This document shows, piece after piece, positions 50,881 to 60,594 of a DNA stretch of 64,000 bases. The position numbers and the translations under genes are program-made. Where the stretch lies: contig JNVV01000005.1 in assembly GCA_000733355.1 (NCBI GenBank), positions 1,743,132 through 1,807,131 on the forward strand. Direction: 5' to 3'. This stretch comes from Falciphora oryzae (lineage: Eukaryota > Ascomycota > Sordariomycetes > Magnaporthales > Magnaporthaceae). Under the pieces are notes generated by a model. It searched no databases, had not been told where the DNA came from, and was given only the letters and a program-made list of their open reading frames with translations. The first letter of the stretch is position 1. Every line of letters starts with the position of its first letter.

Positions 50881-52699
50881 ATGTCCGGCATGGGAGCCCT
50901 CGCGGCCCTCAGCTTGGCCTGCTACATTTTCCATGTCATAAGTTTCGGCAGGGAGACCATCGACATAGTGACGAGCATCTACCGGAATGGGACAGGGTTC
51001 GATCCTTCCTTGGACAGCGACGCCAGCATCCTCGCCGGCATTTCTACCGAGATACAGGCTGTCCCGAAGCCCGGCTCGCCCACAGACCTTGACAAGCAGA
51101 TTCTCGTCTGGGCCGAAGTGTGTCAAGACGTGGTGCGTGAGCTACAAGAAACGATAGTTTATCGAAGAAGGCTACGGACCCCGAGAAGCCCAGAGGACGA
51201 TCGACAACCCGCCCGGGAGATTAGTCGATCTCTACAAAGATATGTGGTCTTGGCTGAATGACCATCAGCAAACACATCAGAGAGAAGCAGCACTCTACTT
51301 CAAGCTGCTGCTCGATAACGTGGGGGACAAGCTTTTAGTGGAAGATAGTTTGAAGGGCCAAGATCTTTACTCCTATCGAGCACCGCCACCCCCCATGACA
51401 GTGCTCTTGATGGCATTGGCATTTACATCTCGATCTTTCCAGATTCTGCGTGGCACAAACCAACACGCGGCCACTACCCGGGAGCTCGCCCAGCTTTGCG
51501 AGCAGACAGTTCATGATGTCAAGGTCAGGTGCGCCGGCTTGATCGAAGTACGTCTCCCTGGGCCTCACGAACGCGAAACAAGGGGGTTGGGAACATGGCG
51601 ATGGCGATAAGTTGATGGCAGCCGCGTTCTCCCAGAGCTTCCAGTTTATCCATCGGTCCGTTTTTGACTTCCTACGAACCACGACTTCTGGCATGTGCCT
51701 GCTGGCCCATGGCACCGTCTCGGACAGCGAGCTAGCTGCAAGGAACCTGGAGGCTATTCTGGCCAGACTTCACCTTTTTCCGACGAAGCCCGACCAGGGG
51801 GGCTGCTTCCTCCGCTTGCTCGGATGACGGCAAAGAAGAGCCCCAGAACACTCGCCGTTGACCAAGGGCTCTGGCGGATCTTTCTCGAGACGGAGCAGTT
51901 GTTTCAGTCTATGCGTTATTATGAACGCGGGATATTCGCTCTGCCCCAAAAGCTGCGCAGAGTTGATCTCAGCTGGGGGTCTCACCGAGCTTCACTAGCT
52001 GAATCAAGGAGGGCTTTTCTGGTCCTTCTGGGGGAAGGCGTGGATCCTCCCGACAGAATAGTCTACATGGCGGTTCCTTGGGGCGCACAGTCAGGAAGCT
52101 CGCTCGACATCTATCAGACACCTTTCGTGGTGATCCCCGCATTCGCCCACCGCGCCACTACCGACCAGACAGAACACTACTTTTGGCGTTGCAAGCTGTT
52201 ATGCAGCTAGAGAAACAACGCATAGGCAGCAGGATGTTATACTGCCACAGGTATCACGCCAACAATCAACGTTTCTATTGGCTGACCCGCGGGATCCCAT
52301 CAACCTTCTGGCTTTGCAAAGTTCCAGCCTCCATGCGTCTCGAGGCCATTCTACATCACATTCACGAGGGCCGGCCCCATCTTGCAGGACTACCCCAAGT
52401 GGCAGCCTTTGAAGACTTCTACCGGGCCTTCAAAGCACAGGATGAAGCAGAGACCGGCTTCGAAAATGGCGCCGGCGTCGTGGCGGTGTCGTGTGTTGTA
52501 CAAGGTGGTTCTCCACGCGAAAAATGTTGTATCGTGTCGCCGGAAGACGCCTGTTACACGGCGGACCTGCCCATGGCGTGGGTTATGGCACCGACGCTGG
52601 TCCCTGACATGGAATGTCAACCGCAGCCTTCCCGGCGAGGGCACGATTGTGGATAGAATGCGTGAGCTTGGGCTTACACTGGAGGCGGAGAGAGATTAA
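50881..52699 (+). pseudogene. NLR-like (NACHT/DUF7791) gene lacking its NACHT core
   Basis: The start (MSGMGALAALSLACYIFHVISFGRE, cited in parts: MSGMGALAALSLACYI) is the N-terminal domain of a fungal NLR group. It runs to about 51170, and then, after a frame change, the sequence jumps to the region downstream of the ATPase: VDLYKDMWSWLNDHQQ, FIHRSVFDFLRT and the C-terminal part through several frames to 52699. The Walker A/B-bearing NACHT segment of about 300 codons is absent, and at least three frame changes follow. Intact relatives are cytosolic STAND ATPases in non-self recognition. Loss of the ATPase makes this copy non-functional. Confidence 0.72.
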
Positions 52700-52731
52700 T
52701 TGCTGGCCCCCAACGTTCAATACTTCCATGA

Positions 52732-53025
52732 TGTTGGATCATAATTCCAGCATAATTGCATCATTATTCTGGCGCATGCACTTGAGGGATCTGGAGGCCT
52801 GGAGGGCCTGGGAGGCCCTGGCCTACGGGGTCCTACGGACCCCGTGACCTGGAGGGCCAAGCTCTACAGGTAATGTATATAAGGGCTTGGTTGCCCTCCC
52901 TCTCTGGCAGATAGATCCCTTTCCTCTTCGTGCACAATAGATTATGATTCCTCTGATATAAGGAATCATTGTTCACCCTGTTTTGGAGATCTCCGAGCCC
53001 ACAGGAGTACATACTCCTACCAACA
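52732..53025 (+). repeat. 5' long terminal repeat
   Basis: 294 bp, starting TGTTGGATCAT and ending CCTACCAACA, so the ends are TG...CA with a 6-bp inverted TGTTGG/CCAACA. It contains a TATA box (TATATAAGG near 52877) and a perfect hairpin ACGGGGTCC-TAC-GGACCCCGT (52825-52845). It is preceded by CATGA (52727-52731). Confidence 0.93.
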
Positions 53026-53374
53026 CTGATCAGTGTTGCTTTAGGGCAACACAGATAAGCAAGGTAGAGGGTTCTTTCGAAAGCCCCGACCTGCCAGCAG
53101 GCCAGAGCGGTTTTCTGAAGGACCTGGAGCAGGAGACCCCAAATCTCCCGCTCGGTAGCGCATTCGAGGAAGACCGACAAGACTCTCCTGGAAGCCCCGA
53201 CCTGTCCTGCAGGCCAGAGCGGCTTTTGGTTGAGAGACTTGGCGATCTTCGCGGAGGGCGTTGCGTGATCCCCGAAAGCCCCGACCTGTCCGGCAGGCTC
53301 GAGCGGCTTTTGGACCAGAAGATCACAGTAGGCAATACCGCTTGCCAAACCCCTTTCCCCCCCCCCTTCGACAA

Positions 53375-54431
53375 CATGTCCGGATCAGCCAACCCGGACG
53401 GCGATGAGCGCAAGGAGCAAGTGATCCTGGATCAGGAGCTCCTAGAGGCCCTCGTCGATTTCGGTTTGCCGAAAACTATTTTCGCCGTGTGCGATCGACA
53501 GTTTTACGACGAGCAGAACTACACCCTTGGATGCTCACCAGACGACGCATCCAACGAGCGCCGCAACACCTGGATCATTAAAACGATGATCGCGAACAAG
53601 CCGTACAAAGGCGAAGACCTACTTGCTGCCTACCTCGAAGACTTTGAGGGATGGACCCAGCAACACTTTGAAGGCCTCGACATCCGGATCACACGAGCGC
53701 TCAAAGCCTTCTTGATCAAGCGAAGGATCACCCTCCCAGGCTACGCAACGCTTAAGATCACCACACGCCTCGCAAGACTCCTCGCGGAAACAGAGGCACA
53801 GAACGCGGCGATCGAGGGAGCACGACAACCCCTTTCCCATGATCACAAGCCGACAGAAAAAGCCTCGGCTAAGCAGCAGCCCGAAACAGGGATTTCAGCC
53901 CGACGGCCCCCTTCACCCCTTTCCCCTTTTGTTCTAACTCGCAGGCGATCAAGCGAAATAACGCGCTTGAGATCCTACGAACGGGATCGCGGTGATCCCA
54001 CGCCAAATGGGATTAGCCTGCCGCCATCCGGCCTACCAACAAGCCCCCCGCCGCCACCAGGCCTACCGCCACCAGGCCTACCGCTACCAGGCCTACCGAC
54101 AGGCCTACTGCCACTAGGCCCGCCACCAGGCCTACCGGCAGGCCTACCGGCAGGCCTACCGTTATTTTTGCCACCAAAGGAAGGAAGGTTTGCAGATTTT
54201 AATGATCTCGGAAATTCCTTTCCAAAGCCACCGGCAACAGCCACCGCCACGGCGCCTGCCCAAGCAACCCCAATGCCCGCCCGACAAACGCGGCCAACGG
54301 ACGAAACAATGTGCCAACGATCTCGCCTCAAGCCCCCAATGCCCGTCCGACAACAGTACTATACGGTACTAATCACGTGCAAAGGTTTCCCGATTGCCTG
54401 CATAAAAGAAAGAATTGCCGGTGTTGGATAA
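53375..54431 (+). CDS. Gag-like protein of the LTR retrotransposon
   Basis: From the ATG at 53375 (MSGSANPDGDERKEQ) the frame gives 351 residues; it is open upstream into the LTR (to 52983), but the ATG chosen follows the repeated leader. Residues 20-140 are helical and charged (LEALVDFGLPKTIF, WIIKTMIANKPYKGEDLLAA). Residues 210-270 are Pro/Gly/Leu repeats (PGLP units), and the rest is Pro/Thr/Ala-rich. No zinc knuckle or enzyme motif is seen. Position in the element suggests a structural (gag) role, but I do not recognise the family. The frame is intact, as expected of a recent insertion. Confidence 0.6.
54033..54163 (+). repeat. 12-bp repeat encoding PGLP units
   Basis: About ten imperfect copies of CAGGCCTACCGC-like 12-mers inside the gag-like frame. 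Each encodes Pro-Gly-Leu-Pro or a variant. Confidence 0.75.
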
Positions 54432-54546
54432 CGTTAACCGGTGCAGGCAATCGGTGGGGAGCATCAAAGGTTCGGATCCTTTGATCCCGTGATCTTTGAT
54501 TACGGGATCCGAGGAATAGGAGAGTTTGAAGGACAGGGAGCAGGAG

Positions 54547-54863
54547 AATGGCCGTTTTCGAGATCCTCGCGATCACCCCGGCACGCACAAGACTCCGAGC
54601 CTCTGGGCACGCACAAAGCCCAGAGCCTTTCGGCACGCCAATGGCCGTTTTCGAGATCCTCGCGATCACCCCGGCACGCACAAGACTCCGAGCCTCTGGG
54701 CACGCACAAAGCCCAGAGCCTTTCGGCACGCCAATGGCCGTTTTCGAGATCCTCGCGATCACCCCGGCACGCATAAGACTCTGAGCCTCTGGGCACGCAT
54801 AAGAGCCCCAGAGCCTCCGATACGCCAATGGCCGTTTTCGAGATCCCCGCGATCACCCCGGCC
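54547..54863 (+). repeat. 93-bp minisatellite, 3.4 units
   Basis: Units begin AATGGCCGTTTTCGAGATCC at 54547, 54640, 54733 and 54827 (periods 93, 93 and 94). The first two are almost identical, the third differs at a few positions, and the fourth is partial. It lies 3' of the gag-like frame within the retrotransposon. Confidence 0.9.
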
Positions 54864-54919
54864 GATACCCGATCACGAGGATACAAGCCGTGCATGCGCA
54901 CAAAAGAAAAAGTTGCCAG

Positions 54920-55208
54920 TGTTGGATCATAATTCCAGCATAATTGCATCATTATTCTGGCGCATGCACTTGAGGGATCTGGAGGCCTGGAGGGCCTGGG
55001 AGGCCCTGGCCTACGGGGTCCTACGGACCCCGTGACCTGGAGGGCCAANNNNNNNNNNNNNNNNNNNNNTTGGTTGCCCTCCCTCTCTGGCAGATAGATC
55101 CCTTTCCTCTTCGTGCACAATAGATTATGATTCCTCTGATATAAGGGATCATTGTTCACCCTGTTTTGGAGATCTCCGAGCCCACAGGAGTACATACTCC
55201 TACCAACA
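54920..55208 (+). repeat. 3' long terminal repeat with assembly gap
   Basis: A direct copy of the 5' LTR with 21 N at 55049-55069. By comparison with the 5' LTR the true missing length is 26 bp, including the TATA box. It is followed by CATGA. Confidence 0.93.
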
Positions 55209-55297
55209 CATGACGTATAAAGCAGCAAGAACAACACGCAGAAAAAAGGCAAGAGTTCGACCGCCTCCCCTCTCAGGTAGGCGGCCAGCACATGCCA

Positions 55298-55368
55298 TGC
55301 GTGTGCCCGGACTCAAACCGGGAGCCCATCGATGGCAACGATGGATTTTACCCTTAAACCACAAACGC
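55298..55368 (-). tRNA. tRNA-Gly (anticodon GCC)
   Basis: 71 nt on the minus strand. The acceptor is GCGTTTG with CACACGC (one T-C mismatch at the fifth pair) and discriminator A. The D-arm is TGGTTTAAGGGTAAAAT. The anticodon stem CATCG/CGATG encloses loop TTGCCAT (anticodon GCC), and the T-arm is CCCGGTTTGAGTCCGGG. The B box has T in place of the usual C in GGTTC. A T6 run lies about 50 bp downstream. It may be a functional or slightly decayed copy. Confidence 0.72.
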
Positions 55369-55851
55369 TTGTGGATATTTGATGGAGAAGCAAATTCCCA
55401 CGTCGATTCAAGAGGACCCAGAGCCGCGCGCCTCGCTTTCAGTCCTCCTGAATCAGGCGATACGACTGCTGGGCTATGGACGCTCAATGCGCTGCAAGTG
55501 ACCCAGCTACATGTTTTGTACCCGTCCCTTTTCGGCCCCTTCACAATTTCCCTCGCATATCAAGTGCGGCGCAGCTGTGCTCAGGGTTGCAGCCGCAGCC
55601 GCCAGCCCTTTGTATCCAGAGGCGCGGGTACGGCGTGTTTATGCATGGTCCTCAAAGCGCCACGGCCAAGATGCACTCCCTCGGCCCCCTCGAAAATCTC
55701 GCTAATAGCCGGTGATCCTCCCGGCCACAACCGGCGACGTAAAAACTGTGTGTTCAAATATGCCGTCTAAGATCTAAGTGCTCAAGTCTTCCCCGCAGAA
55801 TTCTTTTCTGTCCACCCCTACTTCTGACCCTTTAGAGAGCCCATCTCGAAC
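55369..55851. other. Intergenic, promoter side of the kelch gene
   Basis: Only short frames. No repeats seen. Confidence 0.4.
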
Positions 55852-58018
55852 ATGCGCTTCCTTCCCCCTCTTCTGGCAGTTGTGGTCCTTTTTGGGCTTC
55901 GTGCACCCTCCGCTACAGCAGTCACGTTTACTAATCCCAATGGCTCCCTTCCCGCCCACGGTCTAGCGGCGAGGACCCCCCAGCGGGCGAATGATAAGGC
56001 TCCGTCTGCTGATACTTTTTACCGAAGGGCTCACCACAGAGGTAGGCCTATAGCTGCTCAGTCTCTTCATTCTTTGCTCAGCTAACAGTATTGCGGCACA
56101 GTGATCGTGCTTGGGAATTTTTTGTACATCGACGGCGGCGAGGTTTCGCTGATATTGAACGGAAGCCATCCAAAGGACCAAAAGAAAAACTCCAATCCCG
56201 GTATTAATATCTTTCATAATATACAAAAATAGGCGTCAAGGTGCCAGCGTTACCGAAGTCCAAGATCTAATCATTGCGAGTCGCCCCGTCCAGCGTCGAC
56301 CACGCTCGCGGTGCCACTCAAAACATCGTGGGGAATATCGGGATTAAGCATGGAGAGCGTTGACGAGAAGCCACCGGCGACGCGCTGGGCCGCAATCTGG
56401 GCCGAGCCCTCCACCAACTCGTTCTCCGTTTGGGGTGGCTCGGTCATCGACACCAACGACGGAAACCCCCCGTCGTCTCCAAGCATCGCGACCTTCTCTG
56501 CCAATGATGAAAAATGGACCGAGGGGCACACCGAGGCTAGGGATCACGCCATCGCTGCTGGCATCATCAGGTCCGAGAAGATGGGGTTTGCGAGGGTGGA
56601 CGACACGGTGTTCATGCTGGGCGGCGCCGCGACGCGGTTCACAGATACCCGCATAGCCGGCGGCCTGATCCAAGCTACACCGGGACTGTACTCGCTCAAC
56701 CTCATTACCGGCAAGTGGTCCAACGAGTCGGCCGCAGGCGATGGCTCCTTCTCAAAAGTCGGAACCTGGGTCGGCGGCCGGTTGGAGCACGTTCCAGGAT
56801 TCGGCGGGCGGCGCGGGGTGCTCGTCGCGCTCGGAGGGGGCGAGCTGGGCCTCCAGCCGACCGGGTTCGGCGCCTATCCCCCGTTCTTTATGAGCTTCGG
56901 GAAGATCAAGATTTACGACGTCGAGCGCCGCAAGTGGCACACGCAGACAGCGACGGGCAGCGTCCCGTCTGAGAGGAGCCAATTTTGCTCCGTGGGCGTG
57001 CCGGGACAAAACGGAACTTACGAGATGTGAATCCTGACTCCCAAATCACTTCCTCGAAGGGGGCCCTTTTGCTGACAAACACTCTGTCGCAAAGATTCAT
57101 CTATGGCGGCATCCTCGACGTGGGCCCTGGCCTGTCACAAGCATACGACGACGTCTACGTCCTCAGCCTCCCCGGGTTCGTCTGGTTTCGGGCGACGTCG
57201 GGCACCCCCCGCTGCGCACACTCCTGCGCGGCGGTTGGGAGGAGGCAGATGATCTCGGTAGGCGGCGTTGAGAAGCTCGACAGCAGGCCCAGTGAGTGGA
57301 CGTCAAGGGATCCCTGGCGTCAAGGGGTGGGCGTGTTCGAAATGACGGAGCTTCGATGGCGCGATGGGTACGACGCCGACGCCGCGGATTACAAGTCGCC
57401 GCAAGTCGTGGAGGACTGGTACAAGGCTGGGTAAGCTGCTCCGCGCCTGGCGAGCAACCCTAGAAGAGTGATTGCTGCTGACATGAGCCCGGATGGGGAT
57501 GCTTCAGGAACGACGACAAGGTTGCTTGGGCCTCCTCGGAGACGAAAGACCTCTTTTCCCCAAGTAAGTTAGGCACTAGATTGTTTTTTTTTCTTTTTTT
57601 TAGCCACGAAGGCAACTGACATTGGATTCCAGAACGTGAAGGAAACACCACGGATCAAGGAGGTGATAGGGGAGACACCCGGAAAGATTCGGGAGACAAA
57701 GACTCCAAGTCGACAGGTCCCGACGCTTCATTGTCCGTCGGCGCCCTGGTGGGTGTTGTGGTCGGCAGCGTAGCATTACTGGCCGTCCTCGCCTCGGTGG
57801 TGGTTTTCCTGCGGATGCGTCGCGCGCGGGATCGACCCACGAAATCGGTGAAGCCGCCTAGTTGCGACCCAGCAGGAGAAAGGGAGGGGAGCGGACCCAG
57901 AGGGGCAGAACTGGATGGGTTGGAAATGCCTGCCGAAATGCCCAGCAATCAGATGAGCAGCGGGCTGTACGAAGCGGATTCAGCTGGTCCAGTCCCTAGG
58001 CCGTTGGCCCCGGAGTAA
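55852..58018 (+). CDS. Secretory kelch-repeat protein with C-terminal membrane anchor
   Basis: Six exons: 55852-56041, 56102-56200, 56294-57026, 57095-57430, 57508-57563 and 57633-58018. All five introns are 60-93 nt with GT/AG ends, and the total of 1,800 nt keeps frame (599 residues). MRFLPPLLAVVVLFGLRAPSATA is a signal peptide (residues 1-23). Kelch-type β-propeller blocks follow: VIVLGNFLYIDGGEV, WAAIWAEPSTNSFSVWGG, VFMLGGAAT, ALGGGELG, EIFIYGG and DDVYVLSLPGFVWF. A Lys/Asp/Gly-rich stalk precedes a membrane helix (SVGALVGVVVGSVALLAVLA) and an Arg-rich cytosolic tail of about 75 residues. Fungal proteins of this layout are cell-surface or secretory-pathway proteins of unknown role. The second intron's 3' site is the least certain join. 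Confidence 0.82.
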
Positions 58019-58386
58019 TCTCGAGGAAATGCTAGATATCCTACGTGGAGTGTCAACGACAGCTGGAGAAATGGAGTGGCTGGATGCCTGTCCCTTGTTA
58101 GATGGTAGGAGTCTTGTCCACAAGCAGGAATTGGTGCATCATTTCTTACACTTTGCCGTCTCCTCGTCTGGGGGGTGGACGCTTCTATATGTACAAGCCG
58201 GCCATCCCTCCTCGGTCTTCTGTCTTGACGGTGGAACACAGGGCACCACTAGGGCGTTCCACGCTCCTCTCCTACTAGAGACCAGTGATTTTGGGCTGTC
58301 GTAATTCATATGCGTGGCTATTCAGCCAGATGTTTTATACAACTTGCCCTAGCAAGCCCTCCGCCTTGCCCCAACACCCGACCCGC
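58019..58386. other. Convergent intergenic region
   Basis: 3' UTRs of the kelch gene and of the repeat protein. The plus-strand open frames over 58310-59062 are shadows of the latter. Confidence 0.4.
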
Positions 58387-59136
58387 TCAGTTCCGGCCTC
58401 CACCGCGCCCACCTCCCAGGATGCGGCCCGCGCGGGCGGGCGGCTGGGGGTTGTTCTCGCGGTCGAGGAACGAGTCAATCGACTCGCCGGGCCTCCTGCC
58501 CCGCTGGGGCTCGGGCGACCGCTTCTGGCCCCTGTTCCTGCCGCCGCCGAGGATCTGTCCAGCACGCGCAGGCGGCTGCGGGTTGTTCTCGGCATCAAGT
58601 CTGGCATTGATAGCATCCTGCTCAGCCTGCTTGGACGGGTCTGACGCCTCGACCTTCGCAGGCCTGTTGTCGCGGTTCCCAGACTGGACACGGGCCGCGT
58701 TGTTCTTGGCGCGCCCACCGCCAAAAAGACCGCTAAGGAACTCGCCGGCGCGCGCGGGCGGCTGCGGGTTGTTCTCAGCATCAAGTCTGGCGTTGATGGC
58801 GTCCTGCTCGGCCTGCTTGGACGGGTCGGACGCCTCGACCTTGGCGGGCCTGTTGTCGCGGCTGCCGGACTGCTGGACGCGCGCCGCGTTGTTCTTGGCG
58901 CGGTTCCCCCCGCCGCCCAGGATCCGGCCGGCGCGCGCGGGCGGCTGCGGGTTGTTCTCGCGGTCCAGGAAGGAGTCGACCGACTCGCCGGGCCTCCTCC
59001 CCAGCTGGGGTTCCGGCGCGCGCGCGGCGAGAGCGGCCGCGTTGGCGGGCCCGCCTACGTAGCGGCGCTCGACCTCTGCGTCGGCGAGAGCCGGGAGGGT
59101 GAGGGCTAGGAGTGCGACGACCTGCGTGATCTGCAT
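58387..59136 (-). CDS. Secreted internally repeated protein, precursor-like
   Basis: Single exon, 249 residues from the ATG at 59136. MQITQVVALLALTLPALADA is a signal peptide. The mature part has an A-B-B'-A' layout. The outer units share PEPQ(L/R)GRRPGES(V/I)DSFLD; the two inner units share DNRPAKVEASDPSKQAEQDA. All four end in ENNPQPPARAG followed by Ile/Phe-Leu-Gly-rich sequence. Dibasic sites stand at VERR (near 24), GRR in both outer units and QKR before SPEP. Cysteine is absent. This is the architecture of Kex2-processed repeat proteins and of fungal ribosomal peptide precursors, where repeated cores are released from one chain, but cuts do not separate all four repeats and no UstYa-type (DUF3328) enzyme is in the window. 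Function is unknown. Confidence 0.82.
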   Translation of the reverse strand: MQITQVVALLALTLPALADAEVERRYVGGPANAAALAARAPEPQLGRRPGESVDSFLDRENNPQPPARAGRILGGGGNRAKNNAARVQQSGSRDNRPAKVEASDPSKQAEQDAINARLDAENNPQPPARAGEFLSGLFGGGRAKNNAARVQSGNRDNRPAKVEASDPSKQAEQDAINARLDAENNPQPPARAGQILGGGRNRGQKRSPEPQRGRRPGESIDSFLDRENNPQPPARAGRILGGGRGGGRN

Positions 59137-60594
59137 GTTGGCGGTTGTGTGAAGATTGCGGGGAAAAAAAAAAAAAGAAAGAAAGACTGATGTTGCTGAA
59201 AATGACCAAACAGAACTTTGGGTAGAATGCCGAATTCGAGTCACGGCCTGCGTGTATAGAAATGAATCGACGGGAGGGAAGGGAAGGAAAGACAGGACCG
59301 GGGGGATGGGAATGATGATACCTCTGTCTTGACTTTTTTTTTTTCTTCAAGGAGAAGACGTGCATCGAGCCTTATAACCGAGTGTTGAACCCACACTCCA
59401 TCTGTCCAGACGTGCACGGGCGCCCCGACGAGCAGGGCCAGAAGAGTGAACGCCACCCCTTGCGGACGCATCAACACCGCGTCTTATTTCCAGACCCCTG
59501 TGGAGATGTTCCTTCCTGGGGCAAACGTCGCATTCCGCTGCCGCGCTCCTCTCCTTATGCTTCTCCTCTTTTAACCGTTTCATCGACCCCCACTGGGGGC
59601 CTGGCCGATGATGGGACATCGCCGTGAAAATCAGCGCATCTCCAAGATCTCTCCCATGAACAAACACGTTTCCCAACGTCTAGAACTACAGAAACGTTAA
59701 TGCGTGAACCTGGCCTCGACTGGGTCAAGGCACAAGAACGGCGCCCAGTCCACTGGTAGGTGCAGTTGACGAGATTTTCCTGCGCCAGTTTCGCGTCTTG
59801 TGAAACAAGCGGGGGCCAACGTCAGATGTCGAAGCCCCCAGACAGGGCGAGAGGGGCCAAAACCGGCAGTGAAAGCCGCGCGCGTGCTGGGGTTCCCCGG
59901 GAACTCGATGCCACCAGGCCCTGAGGCACGGAGACCGTGACTCGTGCCGCGATGTGCACGAGCTTAGCTCGATGTCGACGGGAACATTGACAGCGTGTGT
60001 GCTCCAACATTATCGGATCGTCCCTTGATAGTGGGCGATGACAGCTGCAACCTACCGCGATCGATCCCTGATCGGCAGAGTCTATCGTGGCAAAAGATTT
60101 CCAACCGTCAATGCACGATATAGGAGCCGCCGTTCTCGCGGCTCTCCCGGGGCCACGGCACCAGCGGACGGAGCCACGAGCCTGGAGTCGCTGAGGGAGG
60201 TCGAATTATGGCCGTTCTCGAAGTTTCACCCTGTTCCATGATGATTCCCATGTTGTTTTGCTGCTTTTTTGAGGCGTTGCGGGTGCCAATCGAAGGCATA
60301 AAGGAGATCACCCAGAACAGCAAACCCGCGGCGATCCAAAACGCTCGATTGGCGTGATCTGCAAACGCGAGGACGTAATGATGACTTGACGAAAAAAACA
60401 CGGAACTGTGAAGCTCCTATTAATAGGACTCCGTCCGTTTATTAACCCCTAGCTGGTATCTGTTCTCCTTTTTTTCTTTGGCGAGGGCGTGAGCACCTGG
60501 TGCTGGACGTTTGCGCCCTGGCTCCACTGGCTCGACTACAATCACGCAGCGGGAGCATGGAAGACACCACCGCTTGCTCCGCAGAAGCGTCCCC
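59137..60594. other. 1.4-kb region with no supported gene
   Basis: Promoter side of the secreted repeat protein, with an A-run near 59162-59176 and a T-run near 59333-59345. Only short frames elsewhere. Confidence 0.4.

Larger units (their letters stand above)
52732..55208 (+). mobile_element. Young non-autonomous LTR retrotransposon, gag-like only
   Basis: Two near-identical LTRs (52732-53025 and 54920-55208) enclose 1.9 kb, and the whole is flanked by a perfect 5-bp target duplication CATGA (52727-52731 and 55209-55213). Outside the N gap I see a single LTR difference (AAGGAATC versus AAGGGATC). The interior carries one open frame without reverse transcriptase, integrase or protease motifs, and a minisatellite. 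A purine-rich AAAAGAAAAAG lies 8-18 bp before the 3' LTR and may serve as the polypurine tract. No clear tRNA primer-binding site follows the 5' LTR; instead there is a palindrome. It must rely on proteins from another element. Confidence 0.93.

Noticed and set aside
54526..55291. Open frames on both strands across the 3' part of the retrotransposon
   Set aside because: Produced by the 93-bp repeat (31 codons, so frames stay open) and by the N gap.
58310..59062. 250-codon plus-strand frame with repeated Gly/Leu/Ser-rich blocks
   Set aside because: Antisense of the secreted repeat protein; the repeats are inherited from the coding strand.
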